Assembly (NCBI GenBank): GCA_028571685.1
Contig: CM053143.1
Location: forward strand, 156,606,329 to 156,670,328
DNA from: Heterohyrax brucei
Lineage: Eukaryota > Chordata > Mammalia > Hyracoidea > Procaviidae
Length of the DNA stretch: 64,000 bases
Reading direction: 5' to 3'
The number at the start of each line of letters is the position of its first letter. Position 1 is the first letter of the stretch. The notes beneath the pieces are model-generated. The model did not search any database. It was given only the letters and a program-made list of their open reading frames with translations, and had not been told where the DNA came from. Made by a program: the position numbers and the translations under genes. Below, piece after piece: positions 46,937-58,732 of the stretch.

Positions 46937-47359
46937 GTCTTCACATATTTCTTCCTATGTAGAGATGTTTGTTTACACAATCTAGGTAACTGTGTAGCGA
47001 TCCTGTGTAGTATCATAGGAAGAGTAGGATAATGCAGTGGGATAGGTTACAGTAGACATGAAATAGTACATTGTAAATTCTCAACAATATTTTCAAATAC
47101 TAATTCACAATAAAATAGCTTTCTCAGAAAGTTTGTTGGTATTTTCTGAAAGAATCCAAATTACAACTGCCTATAGAGCACTGACTTTTGATGAATCTCT
47201 TAGTGTTTAACAGACTCAGAATTTCCTGGTTGATAAACTGTAGAATTTCTTCAGCAAAAGGATCAAGTCTTACAATTATTGTAGAAATATATTTGATGAA
47301 CTACAAAAGAGAGAGAGAGAATTATTATGAAAAATACTTAGTTGATATTAAATGGTTAC
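46937..47359. other. AT-rich unique DNA
   Basis: No repeat or gene recognised apart from a short GA run near 47311. Confidence 0.4.
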
Positions 47360-47824
47360 TTTAAGAACAAGTCCACAAGAGCTGAAGCGGGATCCTGATT
47401 GTACTCTATCTGAGTTTGGAGAGTGCCTCAAGAATAAAATTTACACATTGAACACTAGTAACTGATGATCAGCAGAATTGTGTAAAGACATCAAGGACGT
47501 CATATATGAAGAAAGCAAGAGGACATTTAAAAGACAGGAAAGAAAGAAAAGACCAAAATGGATGTAGGAAGAGATTCTGAAACTTGCCTTAAACCTCGAG
47601 TAGCTAAACTGAACAGAAGAAATGGTGAAGTAAAAGAGCTGAAGAGAAGATTCCAAAGAGCTGCTCAAGAAGACAAAGTAACATATTGTAATTCTAGTGA
47701 TATATGTAGACCTGAAAACAAAATACCCAAAGGGAAGAACATGCTCAGGATTCCTCAAACGGAAAGAACTAAAGAAAAATCGCAGTTACAATATTGTAGG
47801 ATTCTACAGGAAAAATACTTGACT

Positions 47825-47974
47825 TAAAAAAAAAAAACTGCAGTTGAGTCAAGTCTGACTCATAGTGACCATGTAGATAGAGTAGAACTGCCCTATAGAG
47901 TTTCCAAGGAACTCCTGGTGGATTTTAACTGCCAGCCTCTTGTAGCACTTAAGCCATTATGCCACCAGGACTTT
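47825..47974 (-). mobile_element. AfroSINE inserted into BovB
   Basis: A-run, then cagttgagtcaagtctgact to tatgccaccaggactttc. Part of the head is shortened. Confidence 0.88.
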
Positions 47975-48973
47975 CTCTTAACAACTTAGGAAGCATCAAA
48001 AAATAATGGAAGCAATGCAGAGAATCATTGTACTCAGACGAACTGGTCAACAGTCAAATATTTAGGAAGGCTTCATATGACCAAGAACTGATAGTACTGA
48101 AGGAAAAAGTCCAAGCTTCCCTGAAGACTGCTGAAAAACAAGGCCCCAGAAATTAAGATGTTTCAATAAACCGAAGCAATGCTGAAAGTATTCACTTGTC
48201 TATGCCAAAATATTTGGAAGACAGCAATTTGGCAAACCACTTTGTAGAGATCCATATTTATGCCTATTCTAAAGGAAGATGGTCCAATCAAATGTGGAAA
48301 TAAAATCTTGCTGAAGATCATTCAAAAGCAGCTGCAGCAGTATATCAACAGGGAACTGCCAAAAATTCAAGTCGGATTCAGATATGCCTGAGGAGGGATA
48401 TCACTGCTGATCTCTGATGGATTCTAGCTAAAAGTAGAGATACCAGAAAGATGTTTACTTGCATTTTATGAAACTGCAGGGATCATAATAAATTATTGAT
48501 AACATCTATAAAGAATGACAATTCCAGAGCACTTAATTGTGCTCATGAGGAACATCTACATAAATCAAAAGATAGTTATTCAAATAGAACAAGGGGATAC
48601 TGCATGGTTTAAAGTCAGGAAAAGTGTGTGTCAAAGTTTTATCCTTTCACCATACTTACCCAATCTGTATGCTGAACAGATAATCCAAGAAGCTGGATGA
48701 TAAGAAGAAGAGGGAGTCGGGATTGGAGGAAGACTCATTTAGAACCTGAGTTATGAAAATAACAAAACCATGACTGCTGAAAGTGAAGAAGACTAGAAAG
48801 CACTAGCTGAAGAAGGTCAAAGATTACAGCCTTCAGGATGGATTACATCTCAGTGAAAAGAAGAAAAAAAAAATCCTCACAACTGGCCCAATAAACAACA
48901 TCCTGACAAATGGAGAAAAGACAGCAGTTGTCAAGTATTTCATTTTACTTCTATCCATAATCAATACCCATAG

Positions 48974-49122
48974 GAACCAAACTTGTTGCCATTGAGTTGA
49001 TTCTGACTCATAGTGATCCACAGGACAAAATAGAATTGCTCCACAGAGTTTCCAAGCAGTGCCTAGTGGATTTGAACTGCCAGCTCTTTTGTTAGCAGCC
49101 ATAGCTACACCACGAAAGTTTC
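48974..49122 (-). mobile_element. AfroSINE inserted into BovB
   Basis: gaaccaaacttgttgccatt to cacgaaagtttcc. Target copies cccatag (48967-48973) and cccatgg (49123-49129) are both BovB sequence. Confidence 0.92.
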
Positions 49123-49483
49123 CCCATGGAATCAGTGGTCAAGAAATCAAAGAACACATTACACTGAGCAAAACTGCCTCAAGAGACCTCTTTAAAGTGT
49201 TAAAAAGCAAAGATGTCACTTTTAAAGCATGCTGATTCTAACCCTGGTGCTTTCAATCATCTCATTTGCTTATGAAAGCTGGACAATGAATAACAAAGAA
49301 TCAAAGCCTTTGAATTGTGGTGTTGGCAAAGAGTACTGAACCGGCACTGCCAAAAGAACAACAGGCTGGTTTTGGAAGAAGTACAGTCAGAATGCTCTTT
49401 ATAATACGGGATAGAAAGACTTTGTCTCACATACTTTGGACACAATGTCAGGAGAGATGAGTCCATGAAGAAGGACATTATTC

Positions 49484-50080
49484 TGGAGCAGGGTTGCAGC
49501 CTTCAGACACAGATTTCAAAAAGCCAAAGCCAGATTTCAAAGGAGAAACTAAAATAGACAGTCAGGACTAATTCTTTGCTTGCTTTATAGAACCAATTTT
49601 TTTTCTATTCTTAAAATTGTTGGCTTCCTTTACCTTGTTCTAGCAAGAAGTCACGTGTTAGCTAGCAGGATCCACTGGGGTAATACTTCTATAGCTTGTT
49701 GAACCTTCTTTTCAGGAATATTAAAACGAGTGGAGAGCTGACCAGAGGTGCCAGGTTCATGTCCAAAGACCCCACTCTGGCAAATGAGTTTCCTGGATTT
49801 CAGATCAGATGTATACTGCTCTAGGATGGATGCTTCTCCCAAACTGCTCTCATTTTTCTCCTGACCTCCCACCCCCTGTGCTGGCACCACAGGTAGCTTC
49901 CCCTTTAAATACTCTGACCTTCCCTGGCAAAATCTGACAGGCTTGGAGAAAAAAACTGCTGTCTGTCCCCTCCATGTACATGGATAATAAGAAATCTTTG
50001 ATCATTTACCCACACCTGTCTCTGTGACTGGTTTATTGGGTGGCAGAGAGCCATGGATCCTGCAGCCTTGTCTGGTAACA
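49484..50080 (+). mobile_element. solo LTR (class I/II-like) inserted into BovB
   Basis: Fossil LTR of about 600 bp, splitting BovB between ggacattattc and ggtaagacacagggtc. TATA-like ctttaaatactctg lies near 49900; the end region (ctgactggtttattgggtgg-like, then ggatcctgcagccttgtc, gtaaca) resembles a retroviral R-U5. The short flanks ttattc and attttt may be a decayed duplication. No internal region. The minus-strand frames over it are spurious. Confidence 0.65.
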
Positions 50081-50250
50081 ATTTTTGGTAAGACACAGGG
50101 TCAGTTAAAAAGAGGAAGACCCTCAATGAGATGGACTGATACAATGGCGCAGGACTGGGCAGTGTTTCTGCCTGTTGCACACAGGGTGGCTATAAGTTGA
50201 AGCCAACTTGTCTGAAACAACTTCACAGCATCTAACAACAATATGTATCT

Positions 50251-50901
50251 TTAAAAAACAAACAAACAAAAAATTTGAATCTCTTATAAATTTATTAGGA
50301 ATTTAGTACCTGTATTAAGACATGTATTGAACTGTAATAGTGACAAATCTTTGGAAGACTTGCATTGTACTGCAACCTAAGCCTTTCTCATTTTGAAAGT
50401 CCTAATAATAAAAAATGAGATTAGAAAATTTAACTGATATTTGATCAATGTAATTATTTTAAAAAATTAAAAAATCATCTCTTCTTTTTCTAACATATTC
50501 TCATATTAAAAGGAAGATTATTCATAATATTCAGAATGTCTGATTCCTTAAATAACAGAAAAAAAATCCAAATTTCAAATGTGAAAATTAAAGAATCTCC
50601 TTTCTGCATGTAAGTGAACTATCTGAAGTGCTTGGAACTGTTGCTCAAATATTCTGTTATAATCCCAAATTAGCCTTTTTCTCTCTCCGCTTACAATATT
50701 TGCTAGGATTACAGAAAGAAAGATTGTAACTAGTGAAAGTTTACAAAGATACTTCTACATTCAGAGCTTTACCATGGGTGCCACTGAGACAATGCAAGTT
50801 TTGGCTAATGTACATGTCACTTAAAGTATACTCAGCAACAGGAAAGTTCTTTGATTTCTATTGTAAACTGAAGCTGACACCATTATTCTAGTTTAATGAT
50901 T
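50251..50901. other. AT-rich unique DNA
   Basis: No repeat or gene recognised. Confidence 0.4.
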
Positions 50902-50910
50902 AGTTTGATG

Positions 50911-50981
50911 CTATTATTGTTAGGTGCCATCTAGTTGGTTCCAACTCATAGCGACCCTATGAACAACAGAACAATATCATC
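50911..50981 (-). mobile_element. very short BovB/RTE 3'-end insertion
   Basis: Only about 70 bp of the BovB 3' terminus (attgttaggtgccatctag, tggttccaactcatagcg). Flanked by agtttgatg on both sides (50902-50910 and 50982-50990), so it is a genuine, extremely 5'-truncated insertion. Confidence 0.85.
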
Positions 50982-50990
50982 AGTTTGATG

Positions 50991-51399
50991 ACGGAGTTCT
51001 TAATAGCACATTGGAGTAGGCACAGATTTATCAGGAAGGAAGGAGGGAGGCAGAGAGGGAGAGAAGAAGGAAGAGAAAGAGAGAGGGAGGGAGGGAGGAT
51101 CAAACCTAACAGCATGAGGTACCTACCACAAACACAAATGCATTGATTGCATGAGAGGTGGGGCGAGATAAAAGGAGTTGGATAGTCATTTACACACTAG
51201 TGATCTTGGCCACTAACAAAGCTATCGAAAGGTGATGATTACCTACGTAAGAATACAATATCAAGAGGGAAGGGTACCTGGCTGAAGAAACAGGAGTCCC
51301 ATCAACACTTAAAAGATGAAGAGCTTGTGAAGGAGAATAGATATTTTGTCAAAAAGTAAAAAGAAAATATGGTCACCAGTGTAGAGTTTTATGCAAAAA
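50991..51399. other. unique DNA with purine microsatellite
   Basis: Contains (GGAA/GGGA)n at 51033-51097; otherwise nothing recognised. Confidence 0.5.
51033..51097. repeat. purine-rich (GGAA)n/(GGGA)n microsatellite
   Basis: Imperfect all-purine tract, gaaggaaggagggagg to gggagggagggagg. Confidence 0.9.
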
Positions 51400-51552
51400 C
51401 TCATCGCCATCAAGTTGATTGCCACTCATAGTGACCCTAAAGGACAGAGGAAAATTGCCCTATAGAGTCTCCAAGAAATGTCTGGTGGATTCGAACTGCT
51501 GACCTTATGGTTAACAGCCATAGCATTTACTCATTATACTATCAGTTTTTCC
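51400..51552 (-). mobile_element. AfroSINE
   Basis: actcatcgccatcaagttga to tactatcagtttttcc. Confidence 0.88.
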
Positions 51553-51737
51553 AGAGTGCTTTTTGAGGGAGTGCTAAACTATGACAGGTTAAAATATGTT
51601 AAGGACTTGAAAAACATATGTATCTATTGGATTTACTCATTAACTCACTGGAGACCTTGACAAGACTACATTAAATTGGGGACTGACAAGTAAAGATGAA
51701 AGAATGTTTATTAAATATAGATTTATCTGACAGTAGA

Positions 51738-51937
51738 AGGAGGCTTGGTGGCACAGTAGTTAAAAGCTTGGCTGCTAACCAAAAGGTCAAACAGTTCAAA
51801 CCCACCAGCTGCTCTGCAGAAGGAAAATGTAGCCGTCTGCTTCTGTTAAAATAATAGCCTTGGAAACTTATGGGACTGTTCTAGTCTCTCCCATAAGGTC
51901 TTCATGAGTTGGAATGGACTTGACAGCAATGAGCTTT
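51738..51937 (+). mobile_element. AfroSINE, subfamily with extra block
   Basis: aggaggcttggtggcacag to gacagcaatgagctt. Carries the same extra block as 7407 (gccgtctgcttctg then aatagccttgg). Duplications ctgacagtaga (51727-51737) and ctgatagtaga (51938-51948). Confidence 0.92.
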
Positions 51938-51948
51938 CTGATAGTAGA

Positions 51949-52631
51949 GATAATATTTTTTTTTTTTAAAGAAAGAAACACATTAAAGATGGTTCTAGAA
52001 AAATCAAACAGATTGAGAAGAAGGAGTGAGGAGAGAGTTACAAATCAAAGAAAGATAAGAAGAGATATAACTGATGTAGCAATGCCCTACGTTGATAAGA
52101 AGAAATAGGATCACAGATACGTGACAGGAAAAGTCTTGAATAGAAGGAGGAACTACCCCATCTCTAAAAGTGGACAAAACAATAGAAGGATGAGTGTGTA
52201 CATATAACCACCAAAGAAGAAGAAAAAACTATTTCAACGTCTTACCAGGCTTGTAGCATAGATTTTTAAAGCATAGTTCTAAAATGCAAGTTTGGTGATA
52301 AAAATCATATGAGCAGAGCAATGGAAAGTGGGTCCTACAGCTAAGAAATAGTCAAAAGGGATCATACACTGCTGAAATCCCTGTTATGGTTGCAACTGTA
52401 TTTCCAAACACACTTTCTTCAGTGGAGATCACGCTTCATAGCACATGGTGTTGAGTCGTTGACAAACACTTCCATGTTATAAGAAGCTGAAGTATTCTGC
52501 TATACTCAAGGGTTGTTTGTTCCACCTGTATCATTTTAAATAAATAAATACAAAAATCTTAACAGTTTCTAAGAAGAAAACATGTGAAATCTACTATGTT
52601 TCTAGGAACATGTAGATTTCATATAACTAGT
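51949..52631. other. AT-rich unique DNA
   Basis: No repeat or gene recognised. Confidence 0.4.
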
Positions 52632-52940
52632 AACGATTTTGTCAATTCATCTCATTAAGACTTTTTGTTTTGCTGATTCTCTTCCTCACCAAGCATACTG
52701 TCCTTTCCCAGGGGCTGATCCCTCCTGACAACATGTTCAAAATATGTGAGACAAAGTCTCACCATTGTCACTTCTAAGGGGCATTCTGGCTGTACTTCTT
52801 CCAAGATAGATTTGTTTGTTCTTCTGGGATTCCATGGTGTAGTCAATATTCTTCACCAACACTGTAATTTAAAGGTATCCATTCTTCTTTCACCTTCCTT
52901 ATTCATTGTCTAGTTTTCACACGTAAATAATTCTTTGAAA
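52632..52940 (-). mobile_element. BovB/RTE LINE fragment
   Basis: Antisense C-terminal coding: tgtcaattcatctcattaag, ggctgatccctcctgacaac, residues CPLEVTMVRLCLTYFEHVVR at 52730-52790. Both ends truncated. Confidence 0.87.
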
Positions 52941-52999
52941 CATGTATTTCTGCACACAGTTGTGGAAGCTAGCATTTTATGAATAAGGCTGGATTGTCC

Positions 53000-53068
53000 A
53001 AAACTGGTGGCATATTGGTTAAGTGCTATGTCTGCTTACCAAAAGGTGGCAGTTCAAATCCTCCAGTG
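53000..53068 (+). mobile_element. AfroSINE head fragment
   Basis: aaactggtggcatattggtt to cagttcaaatcctccag; the tail half is missing. Confidence 0.8.
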
Positions 53069-53258
53069 GCTATCTTCTTACATGACCAATAAGAAGGCTT
53101 CTTTCTTTTTTGACAATATTTCAACTTGGTACAATTCTTCTTCACAAAAATAAAAATCTCTGCAGAAAGTTATTTGATGATGAAAACAAAAAACAAAGAA
53201 AGTTATTTTGATAAATTAGATAAAGAAATACACTCATTGTAGTACAGTGACACATCAC

Positions 53259-53963
53259 TGTTGTTGTTAGGTGACATCGAGTTGGTTCCAACTCATAGTG
53301 ACAACAGAACATAACACTGCCTGGTCTTGTGCCATGTCCACAATTGTTTTTATGCTTCAGCCCATCATTGCAGAGACTGTGTCAGTCCATCTGATTGAGC
53401 GTCTTCCTCTTTTTGCTGACCCTCCACTCTACCTAGCATGATGTCTTTCTGCAAGGATTGATCCCTCCTGGCAACATGTCCAAAGTGTGTAAAACACAGT
53501 CTCACCATCTTTGCTTCCAAGGAGCACTCTAGTTGTATTTCTTCCAGAACAGATCTGTTTGTTCTTTCGGCAGTCAGTGATGTATTCAATATTCTTCTCC
53601 AACACCACAATTCAAAGGCATCAATTCTTCTGTCTTCCTTATTCACTGTATAGCTTTCACATATGTATGATGCAATTGAAAATACCATGGCTTGTGTCAG
53701 GTGCACTTTAGTCTTCAAGGTGACATCTTTACTTTTCAACACTTTAAGAGGTTCTTCATAGCAGATTTTCCCAATGCAATGAATCTTTTGGTTTCTTGAC
53801 TGCTGCATCCATGGGTTTAATTGTGGAAGCAAGTAAAATGAAATTCTTGACAACCCTAATCCTTTCTACATTTATCATGATGTTGTTATTGGTCCAGTTG
53901 TGAGGATTTTTGTTTTCTTGAAGCTGAAGTGCAATCCATACTGAAGGTTGTGAACTTTGAACT
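53259..53963 (-). mobile_element. BovB/RTE LINE fragment with the longest intact frame
   Basis: The minus strand keeps 162 codons (53365-53853) of the RTE C-terminal region: KVLKSKDVTLKTKVHLTQAM, FELWCWRRILNTSLTAERTN, THFGHVARRDQSLQKDIMLG. The 3' end gttgttgttaggtgacatcg is present; it is 5' truncated near 53963, where a SINE tail begins. It looks like one of the less diverged copies here. Confidence 0.93.
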
Positions 53964-54018
53964 CTGTCCTATAGGATCTCTATTCCAACTATGAGTCAGA
54001 ATTGATGCTATGGATTTT
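53964..54018 (+). mobile_element. AfroSINE tail fragment
   Basis: ctctgtcctataggatctc, tatgagtcagaattgatgc. It abuts the truncated BovB end without visible spacer. Confidence 0.7.
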
Positions 54019-54021
54019 TTT

Positions 54022-54235
54022 TTAACTGTGTACCAGACACTGTTCTAAGTACTGTATACATATGTAGTATCTCATTTAAATGTCACATTGCTACAAGATC
54101 TCTTTACTGTTATCCCATTTAACATATAAAGAAATGGAAACATGATACCATAAGAAGATTGCACAAAGTGACAGAGTCTAACAGAGTCTCTGATTCTAGA
54201 GATCATGCATTCGTTAATCACCACACTCCACAGCA
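54022..54235 (-). mobile_element. MIR SINE
   Basis: gtgtaccagacactgttcta, gtatctcatttaaatgtcac, gtgacagagtctaacagag and a terminal accacactccac. Confidence 0.82.
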
Positions 54236-54395
54236 GTTGTCACAAGAAATGGGCTAAGCATATGGCATAAGGAGCTAATTAATATGTTCTTTATCACTTG
54301 GGAAATGGAAAAATGATCAGAACCTCAGATTGCTGTAATACTCTATACTAATCTATGAGGACCCTAGGTTTCCAATGAAATTCCTTACAAGACAT

Positions 54396-54598
54396 TGTTG
54401 CTGTTAGTGGCAGTCATGTTGGTCCCTGATTCACGGTGACCCATGCGTTACAGAGTGGAACTGTTCTCTAGGGCTGTCTTGACTGTAACGTTCACAGAAG
54501 TAGACTGCTAGACTTTGCTTTCAAGAGTCCTGGGCGGGTTTGAACTGCCAATGTTACCGTAAGGAACTGATAGCAAACTACTTATGCCACTCAGGCTG
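54396..54598 (-). mobile_element. AfroSINE, long variant
   Basis: ggcagtcatgttggtccctg, gggctgtcttgactgtaacg, tttgaactgccaatgttacc and cttatgccactcaggctgc. Confidence 0.8.
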
Positions 54599-54611
54599 CT
54601 CACCTACCGGA

Positions 54612-54770
54612 TGATGCAGGACTAGTATCTTCATTTTCCAAATGGGGCAGCTGAGTGGAAGAGCAGTTATTTCGTCAAAAAGCGTCACCAACTTAATGCA
54701 TAGTGGAGCTCAAGGCCTCAGGACAGACCGCTTTGCAGTGCATCCCACTCAGGTCAGTGTGATGCATCCG
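54612..54770 (-). mobile_element. possible MIR remnant
   Basis: ttcattttccaaatggggca, gctgagtggaagagcag and gtggagctcaaggcctcag follow the MIR order loosely. Confidence 0.5.
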
Positions 54771-54814
54771 CCATCAGGAAACACCAAAGCACCTGATTGA
54801 GCCTTTCTTTTCAG

Positions 54815-54971
54815 AAAACCAAAACCCAAAACGAGTTGATGCTGACTCATAACAACCCTATAGGACGGAGTAGAATTGTCATATTGAGTTTCCAAGAAGT
54901 GCCTGGCCAACTTGAACTGCTGACCTTTTGGTTAGCAGCTGTATCACTTAACCACTACACTACCAGGGTTT
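54815..54971 (-). mobile_element. AfroSINE
   Basis: aaaaccaaaacccaaaacga to ccactacactaccagggttt. Confidence 0.92.
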
Positions 54972-57666
54972 GCAACAACAGTAGATGTGTTTTTCTCTTA
55001 GTAAGTGCTTCAGTCATTTAGAAATAAAGTTTGGAAAAAGTCTTAAATTTATCAAAGAATAAATGTTTGATTGATTTACATTAAAAAAACCTTTTTTTTG
55101 AGGTTGTCTGATACAGATTTACACACCTTCAATCAAAAGAAAATTTATATTGCTGGACAAAGATATGTAGAATAGTACATCATAATGCTATACAAGATCT
55201 CATTTCTCTCAGCTGAAATGGGACTTTTTTTTTTTTTTTTTTTTTATCAAATAGACCAGAATGTATTCACCAGGTTAGTCTGTGAATAAGAGAAAATTTC
55301 AAAGTGAAAGCTGAACACTAGAGTAAGCACTGTAAAAAATTGCATAGCTTTAGGCTCAATTGAATCACCATAAGGTGGGAGAGAAAATAGAGAGAGAAAT
55401 AAATTTATAAGATCACACAGCATTTGTCTGATGGGTTACTCTGATTTCCTAATTAAGCCCTAAAGGGGAAAGTCCACAGGAAGAATATGGGAACAAACTC
55501 TAAGCGGAATAGCAGGCCAAATGTGGGGCTCAGGCTGCACTGGTTTTGTGTCTTTGTGACATAAATTTATAAGACAATGAAGAGGGGATATTTTCTCCAT
55601 TTTTCAATGGACACAGCGTATTCCTGGGGCACTTTGATTTCCAAGGAAACATAACACCAGGTGTTTTCGGGAAACCCCATGAGAGTATTGCCATTGCAGC
55701 AGGGGCCGTCACTGAGAGGGTAGAAGCAATAACAGGAAACAGTTATCAAGGACACTTAGGGAGAAGACTGATGACGAAACCTGAGAAACAACTGTATTCT
55801 CCCTTTTGGGTTTTCCCAGTATTATTGCAGGCCTGCTGGCCTGGGTGGGTAGCAGAATTCATAAGCCTCTTAAGCATTAATTTTATCTGTAAGATCATTT
55901 TCATTTTACAGACTTTTCTCTTGTTTTCTCTGATAGTCTAGAAATGTACATTCACTATCAAGTAATATATCTCATCCATTCATAGGGAAGGACATTGTAG
56001 CTATGAAATAAAGATTAACATTGAGGAAGTATATAGTATAGTATGTAGCATATGTCTTTAGGGAATTTATGGCAAGAATTACTCCACTGTAGTCTGTAAG
56101 GTACATTCCAACGAGCAATTCTTCAACTAATCTCCTGCCTTACATTTCACACACCATATGGTCCTAAAAATGATGTGATTAAATCCAGAAGGGAGTAAAA
56201 AGCATGACTTCTGCAAATGAAATGTTGACAGCTACCTTTATTATTGTATTTGTGATTTCAGATTAACTGTACAGTTAATAGTAGTTTTGTGTAGAAGAAG
56301 GGGTTATTGAGCAAGGGCTGTTGTGAAGGTTACATGGATTATTTTTTAATGCCTCTCGGTTCTTCAGAGCTCTCCTGGCAACCACAGTAATATAAAATAC
56401 GGATTTCACAAACAAAAGCAGAGGATCAAACTCATTATTTTTTTTCTTTTTGTATTATATCTTTCAAGTTTTGGAAGCGTACAAGAGGGGAAAAATGTGC
56501 CTACTTTAAAGTTATCAATTCAGTCCATCTACTCAGAGGTCTTTGCTACTTCCAAGGACAAGTTGTCTCATAGGATAAAAGGCAAAACTAACGTCAGATA
56601 ACAATGTTAAATCATTTTAAATGTGTTGGTTGTGTGAGAAAAAGAACAGTAAAAGGTTAGATGTGAAAGAATTTCATTCCTTAACATCTTGCTCTTTGAA
56701 AATTGAATGCATCTTTTGATTTGTTTATTTTTGTCTCATTAAGATGTCTCTCATCTATTCACTCTTATGATTACAATAATTGATTAAGCATCTTCTACTT
56801 TGTTAGTTCCTGCTTGGATGCTATAAAATCAAAGACAATAAATAATTACAAAGAGGTCAGGATCTAGTATGGCACACAAGTAATGAAAGTATCATGTGAT
56901 CATTTCTAGGACAGAGCTATGAGAACAATACTACCATGAGTCTGTGAGGGAGGACGCAGGTTTTACCATATGGTGCCAAAGAAACTATTAATGTTTCTCC
57001 TTGTGATTTCAGATTAACTACACTGTTGATCTATACAATCAATAAATTATACAACCGCCTTCCTCATTCTAAGACATGTAGACTTTCAAAGCAAATACAA
57101 GGAATTTATTTAAAATAGAACTTAGAACAAACAGAAAATATTGATTTAAAAAAATTTCCTAATTCTTGCACAAAAGCCGTATTTGAGATTATCGCCATAA
57201 AAGAAACGCAGCATACTTCCCCAGATACTATATTACATTTGTCCAGTTAGATGAAGAGCCATAGATGTGGTCAGTAATGTTTATAGTTTATAAAGAGATG
57301 TTACAAATACATCTATTTATGAAATATTTAATAAATGCCAAGTGCCTTGCTTGATACTCAAGATATCATTTTGGAATTTTACATTTATAATAGAAGCTTC
57401 ATAAGTTGTTTCAGAGAAAAAGGAAATTCTTCCTAGATCACTGAACTCACAGTATAAACAAACAAAAATTCAACATGATTTTTGTCATGCATACAGCAGT
57501 GTCTGGTAATCAAATTGAGTTTTCTTCTATTTTTTTGTTCTCTGTGCCTACATAATATTTCTTCCTAAATTTCATGGTTATAGAAATAGAACATTTAAAC
57601 TTTTAAGCCTTTATAGATAGCTAAATTATGTAAGTCTCCTCCCACCCAATTAGACTTTTTCAAGTT
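54972..57666. other. longest quiet stretch, 2.7 kb
   Basis: No SINE, LINE or LTR recognised. It contains a T homopolymer at 55225-55245 and two near-matching 30-base motifs (ttgtgatttcagattaact) at about 56250 and 57001. No exon that I can support. Confidence 0.45.
55225..55245. repeat. T homopolymer
   Basis: About 21 T residues. Confidence 0.9.
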
Positions 57667-57838
57667 GGAAACTCTGCTAGTATAGTGGTTAAGTACTACG
57701 TTTGCTAATCCAAAAGTCGGCAGTTTGAATCCACTAAGTGCTCCTTGGAAACTCTAGAAGATGGTTCTACTCTGCCCTGTAGGGTCACTATGAGTTGGAA
57801 TCGACTCCATGGCACTGGGTTTGGTTTTGGTTTGGTTT
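57667..57838 (+). mobile_element. AfroSINE, well preserved
   Basis: ggaaactctgctagtatagt to ggcactgggtttggttttgg. The tail keeps the CpG in tgagttggaatcgactcc. Confidence 0.94.
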
Positions 57839-58732
57839 TCTCAGTTATTCCTCCTTATTAACATAAACTCACTGCCCATAGAGTTTCTTATCTAATCTTT
57901 CAAGTTGCTCGTGTCAATCTGAGCCCTTGTAGATAGATCTTAAGACAGCGTGATACTCAGTGTAGGCATTCTTAACTAGTTATGCTAAACTGTTGTTAGA
58001 TTTAAGAAGACTTCAGGGATTTTTTTGGTTTACAGCTTAAAGATCATTGCAGAACATTAGTTTTGTTGTTTTCCTTCAGCCTCAGTGCTTCTAGAATAGC
58101 ATGAGTTCTTTGAAATTCTAGTCTATATCTCCCCCGCTTTTGATCAAGATTCTTCTATGGAATCTTCGAACAAAGCGTTTGTGGACAGCTGCTGGGCACC
58201 TTCCATTTCTGATTTCATTGCAAAGGAGGAAGTTGTTTGTGAATGCGATTAGGTACACGTCCATTTCCTCCTCTTATTCTTGATGCCCTTCTTCCTCTGT
58301 TACTTCAAGCAAATAAAGACTAACTGTTTCGATTTGGATATGTCAGAGAGAGAAACTGATGCAGGTATTTTGTTTAGACTTTGTAATTTTCTTCCTCACA
58401 AAATCAAATGTTTATTTAAAGAAATTCCTGACCAAAATTAATCTACCAGCAACTTTTCTTTCATCTGCAATTGTAAATCTTTTCCTTCCTGCTTGAAACC
58501 AGGCTTACTGAATTTGAATCTCAAACGATACGGTTGTATGGAGGGCCGGAGACTATTCCGTGAACTGGTACTCATTAGTCTGCGAAAGTGGGAAGGCAGG
58601 GTACAATCAATCATGTTAAGATTAGCCAATGATTGATCTTGTATATCCCTCCACCCCCTTCCTCTTCTCTTTATAAGCCTCATCTTTGAGGCATTTGCTT
58701 TTTCTGGACTCAGTGTTGTTTCCCTAAGCGTG
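57839..58732. other. unique DNA with retained CpG sites
   Basis: From about 58130 to 58660 the sequence keeps several CpG dinucleotides and few recognisable repeats. An 81-codon minus-strand frame (58438-58683) lies here; no domain recognised. Confidence 0.4.

Larger units (their letters stand above)
47360..50250 (+). mobile_element. BovB/RTE LINE, long nested copy
   Basis: Begins in the linker after the endonuclease (aacaagtccacaagagctg; residues RFQRAAQEDKV near 47650-47680), then RT (gatggtccaatcaaatgtgg, ttaattgtgctcatgagga, gtatgctgaacagataatcc) and the C-terminal region, ending agcatctaacaacaatatg. It is interrupted by SINEs at 47825 and 48974 and by an LTR at 49484-50080. The YADD box is lost (gagttatgaaaataac near 48748). 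Many indels; not functional. Confidence 0.92.

Noticed and set aside
53365-53853. 162-codon minus-strand frame as a host gene
   Set aside because: The residues (ELWCWRRIL, HFGHVARRDQSLQKDIMLG) are the C-terminal part of the BovB/RTE polyprotein.
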